A DNA stretch of 64,000 nt from Liquidambar formosana. Lineage: Eukaryota; Streptophyta; Magnoliopsida; Saxifragales; Altingiaceae. Under the pieces are notes generated by a model, which worked only from the letters and a program-made list of their open reading frames with translations, made no database searches and was not told where the DNA came from. The translations under genes and the position numbers were made by a program. The stretch covers positions 25,958,763 to 26,022,762 of the forward strand of contig CM077832.1 of assembly GCA_039720395.1 (NCBI GenBank), in the 5' to 3' direction. Below, in pieces: positions 61,209 through 64,000 of the stretch; the first letter of the stretch is position 1; each line of letters starts with the position of its first letter.

Positions 61209-63191
61209 TCATCCCCCTGTTGGATTTGGGGAGTAAATGGTGATCTTAGAGGAGCGGATGGGAAGCCCACAATTAGAATCTTTAATACAAGATTTACTAG
61301 GCTTTAGCTTTAAGCTTGCTAGAGCACTTTCCATAAACTTTGATCTCTCATTATGCATCTTGCTAGGAGAGGCTATAGATGTGGAATTGTTAGAACTTGG
61401 CATGACAAAGATGCCTTTCCGAGACACGTCCAAAGGAGCTTTGCTAGTAGCATTCTTTTGCATTCTAGGGGCCATAATAACTTTATCTCTCCCTTTTCTA
61501 GCTACAACTGTCCACTCAGATTGCTCATTAACCATAGGTACTGGCTCAGGAGTATGGTCATTAACCATGTTATCCTTCATCTTTTGCTGCAAAGGCAAAT
61601 TTCCAATATTCTGTTGAGTGGGAATCACTGAGGAGGGCACACAATTATCTTCAATTTCTTGAGTCACTGGGGAGATAACTTGAACATTTCCAGTGTCTTT
61701 AGGAACCCAAACTTTCCTTAAAACTCTATGGCAATTATTAACTGTATGCCCAAATTCTTTGCAAACTTGACATGAGGGGGGTTTCCATGGCACTTCAACA
61801 TTAATGGAGATGATCTTACCTTTGCCTAGATCAAGATCAAAGTTCTTGGGTATTTCATTTCCAGCTGATATTTCAACACATACACGAGCATAGTTAATTC
61901 TGCTCCTTGACTCCGTAGCATCATCCAAGTATAAAGGAACACCAACTCCACTAGCCACATAGCTAAGACCATCAATGGTCCAAAGATCCAAAGGGACGTT
62001 ATAGAGCCTCACCCACACAGGAACTTTAGAAAGCTTGACCTTGGAGAGTTGAATACCTTCATGCCATTTCTGGAGGATAAGGAGCTTTCTTGCAAAGAAC
62101 CAAGGACCTGAATCGAGCACCCTAAGACAATTAGCTTCATTGCTAAATCTGAAAAGGAAAAACCCATTGTTTGTAGACATTACATCCACCAACCCATCCT
62201 TGCTCCAAAGCTTTTCGGCCCAACTCTTAGCCATGGTGAAAGGGAGCTTCTTATCAAGAAAATGGCCAACAAGACAATCATTCCATAATTCATTACCTTG
62301 CTTAACAACTTCTGGAGGGGGAGTAACAATAATTTTACCATTAATGTTACTCGGCTCAAAGAACTTGAGATTATCTTTGCTCTTGGTAGCAGATTTGAAT
62401 AGAGAACTCCAAGTAGTTGAGTTATTAGCACGGGCATGGGATTTATTAGAGAAGTCCGTGGCAAAACTAGAATTGGGTGGGGGAAATTTAGATAAACTAG
62501 ATTTAGAGTCACCCACAACAGCAGCATAACCTTGTGAAGAAGAAGGAGCTGGACCCGAATTCTCTATGGAGCCAAACATGGCATTAGGAGCAGCAAGTGT
62601 TGACTTGTTGGAGCCAGCTAAGGGCTGGTTGGAATGGAATATTTTATCATTATGCACTTTAGAAGCAGCTATAGAAGACCTGTTGTGTTCAGCAAAAATC
62701 AGTATGGGGGGAAATACTTTATCATTACAAAAACCAGCCCCAACAGCTTTTCCATCTACTTTTGACTGACCCACAGCAGGTCCAAAAGCTTTTTCAAAAG
62801 TAGTGACAGCAGAACAAGACTCACTTGCATCATTTGGAGAGTGAACTCCACTCACCATCAAGTTTTGATTTTCCAGCAACACGTCATTGATGGAAGAACA
62901 GTGAGGAGGGCAAGATGAATCTTTATTACCTCCACAAGTGTCATCTTTATTATGTGAAAAAACATCAACCTTACCATTGGGATGTGCACGTCCATTAGAA
63001 CCAGCAAAATCTACATGCGAGTCCAAATAAGATCCGTTTAAGTCTTCATCAGAGCTTCCAAGATCCTCAATAGAAAACCCACTCTCATCCCCTTGACTAA
63101 GCTTGAAGTCGGGGAAGAGTTCAGGAGAAGTGCATCCACGACTAGGAGAAATCTTTTTCTTTTTCTTCTTAGCTGAACTTTTGAAACCCAT
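61209..63191 (-). CDS. LINE-5 ORF1: DUF4283 / CCHC protein, intact
   Basis: 660 residues if started at the ATG at 63191 (MGFKSSAKKKKKKISPSRG). The frame is open to 63251, but those 20 residues are hydrophobic and lie in the leader. Content: basic start, a Ser/Asn-rich region of about 260 residues, a DUF4283-like domain (KFFEPSNINGKIIV, NDCLVGHFLDKKLPFTMAKS, DSGPWFFARKLLILQKW, PVWVRLYNVPLDLW), zinc knuckle CQVCKEFGHTVNNC, then a basic tail ending YSPNPTGG. The stop TGA overlaps an ATG (ATGA) where ORF2 would begin; only 27 codons follow it. It lacks the YPSG motif of other ORF1 proteins. Expected role: RNA binding in the ribonucleoprotein. Confidence 0.9.
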   Translation of the reverse strand: MGFKSSAKKKKKKISPSRGCTSPELFPDFKLSQGDESGFSIEDLGSSDEDLNGSYLDSHVDFAGSNGRAHPNGKVDVFSHNKDDTCGGNKDSSCPPHCSSINDVLLENQNLMVSGVHSPNDASESCSAVTTFEKAFGPAVGQSKVDGKAVGAGFCNDKVFPPILIFAEHNRSSIAASKVHNDKIFHSNQPLAGSNKSTLAAPNAMFGSIENSGPAPSSSQGYAAVVGDSKSSLSKFPPPNSSFATDFSNKSHARANNSTTWSSLFKSATKSKDNLKFFEPSNINGKIIVTPPPEVVKQGNELWNDCLVGHFLDKKLPFTMAKSWAEKLWSKDGLVDVMSTNNGFFLFRFSNEANCLRVLDSGPWFFARKLLILQKWHEGIQLSKVKLSKVPVWVRLYNVPLDLWTIDGLSYVASGVGVPLYLDDATESRSRINYARVCVEISAGNEIPKNFDLDLGKGKIISINVEVPWKPPSCQVCKEFGHTVNNCHRVLRKVWVPKDTGNVQVISPVTQEIEDNCVPSSVIPTQQNIGNLPLQQKMKDNMVNDHTPEPVPMVNEQSEWTVVARKGRDKVIMAPRMQKNATSKAPLDVSRKGIFVMPSSNNSTSIASPSKMHNERSKFMESALASLKLKPSKSCIKDSNCGLPIRSSKITIYSPNPTGG

Positions 63192-63442
63192 TATAAATAA
63201 AAGATGAATCAGAACAAAAGACAAAAGGGAAATCACATAAACGAAGAACAAGAGATAAAGGAGGCCATAACAGCAAAGAAAGATTAAAGTAGATGATGAA
63301 TGATTATGGCAGAATCAAACGAGAAGGAACACAACCAAAAGCAAATCCATTAGGCACCAGAGCTTCTCTCTCTACAATTCCTTTCCCTCCACGCCTGTGT
63401 ATTTATTATATTCATTTTGGGTTGCGTTTTCGTACAACAGAA

Positions 63443-64000
63443 ATGGCAAGTGAGGGTACCAATGTTGTGCCGCCCGTTGTGGTTGTGGCCCCTGCTCCTG
63501 CACATGGAGAGAAACCAGAGAAATTCAATGGTTCTGATTTTAAGAGATGGCAACAGAAAATGCTGTTTTATCTAACTACATTGAATTTGGCTAAGTTTCT
63601 GTATGAAATTGCTCCAACTCTCAAAGTGGGTGAGACCGATAGGATTACTATCGCGGCGGTGGAGGCATGGAAACACTCTGATTTCTTGTGCAAGAATTAT
63701 ATCCTCAATGCGTTGGACAACATATTATACAATGTGTATAGTCCAATAAAGACTGCAAAGGAATTATGGGACTCCTTGGACAAAAAGTACAAAACGGAAG
63801 ATGCCGGAATGAAGAAATTCGTTGCGGGCAGATTCCTAGACTATAAAATGATAGACTCCAAGATTGTTATAAGTCAAGTGCAAGAGCTTCAATTAATTTT
63901 ACATGAAATACATGCCGAAGGTATGTCGGTTAGTGGATCCTTTCAAGTGGCTGCAGTTATTGAGAAATTACCAATTTCGTGGAAGGATTTTAAAAATTAT
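63443..64000 (+). CDS. Copia gag, 5' part, runs off the window
   Basis: Open from ATG 63443 to the window end, 186 codons with no stop. It starts MASEGTNVVPPVVVVAPAP and continues EKFNGSDFKRWQQKMLFYL, LNALDNILYNVYSPIKTAKE, LWDSLDKKYKTEDAGMKKFV, the pattern of plant copia gag (UBN2-type) proteins; the rest of the polyprotein lies beyond the window. It lies 2.6 kb after the LTR only because LINE-5 occupies the leader; without it the spacing is about 200 bp. No damage seen in this part. Confidence 0.88.
   Translation, partial: MASEGTNVVPPVVVVAPAPAHGEKPEKFNGSDFKRWQQKMLFYLTTLNLAKFLYEIAPTLKVGETDRITIAAVEAWKHSDFLCKNYILNALDNILYNVYSPIKTAKELWDSLDKKYKTEDAGMKKFVAGRFLDYKMIDSKIVISQVQELQLILHEIHAEGMSVSGSFQVAAVIEKLPISWKDFKNY

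Larger units (their letters stand above)
61008..63394 (-). mobile_element. LINE-5: ORF1-only LINE, no ORF2
   Basis: A 2.39-kb minus-strand insertion in the copia leader. Perfect 10-bp duplication ctgtgtattt (60998-61007 and 63395-63404). Order: 5' leader with the box accagagcttctctctctac (63356-63375, plus-strand text), complete ORF1, then directly a 3' UTR with two stem-loops, terminal CTCACTTATCC and a short poly(A). The 3.6-kb ORF2 is absent although both element ends are present. Thus it is internally deleted or copied from a shortened RNA, and needs ORF2 in trans. Confidence 0.9.

Overview
The window is repeat-rich heterochromatin from a plant nuclear genome. The evidence is L1-type LINEs whose ORF1 carries a DUF4283-like domain and a CX2CX4HX4C knuckle, two Ty1/copia elements, a long LTR with TGT...ACA ends, a tRNA-derived SINE candidate, and a large tandem satellite. 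The species cannot be named from sequence alone, and I see no ordinary host gene. Every substantial open reading frame belongs to a transposable element, or (59420-59881) to a broken ORF I do not recognise.

Background. Much of the window is one satellite family with a monomer of about 118 bp. Monomers sit in a higher-order repeat (HOR) of about 4.12 kb, roughly 35 monomers by hand count. It runs in one orientation from about 1120 to 45000 and in the opposite orientation from about 45945 to 56124. The switch is marked by a LINE fragment and a 13-bp-arm palindrome.

Insertions, left to right. 1-1119: 5' part of a LINE ORF2 (minus) leaving the window. 1977-3113: 5'-truncated LINE. 6080-14846: apparent solo LTR, minus orientation, carrying a TATA box, six 16-bp ACGT palindromes, a tiny LINE tail insertion and LINE-1 (6710-12815), whose two ORFs are both open. 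16557-22448: LINE-2, full length, one stop in each ORF. 23975-35012: a composite block of SINE, copia fragment with a LINE tail inside it, and LINE-3 split by LINE-4. 45000-45922: LINE fragment at the inversion point. 50302-51649: a LINE whose 5' part is inverted (twin priming). 56124-64000: an unknown acidic ORF split by LINE-6, then a second copia element (5' LTR, leader, gag) whose leader contains LINE-5, a LINE with ORF1 but no ORF2.

How it works together. LINE-1 is the only copy here with both proteins open: ORF1 is an RNA-binding protein and ORF2 an endonuclease and reverse transcriptase. The other LINE copies, down to inserts holding only the last 9-10 nt plus poly(A), look like products of the same target-primed machinery. 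Several copies share a 3'-UTR stem-loop with compensated stem changes, a 5' box and an ORF1 N-terminal motif. Nesting gives relative ages: satellite, then LTR, then LINE-1; copia, then its LINE tail; LINE-3, then LINE-4, then a tail insertion in LINE-4.
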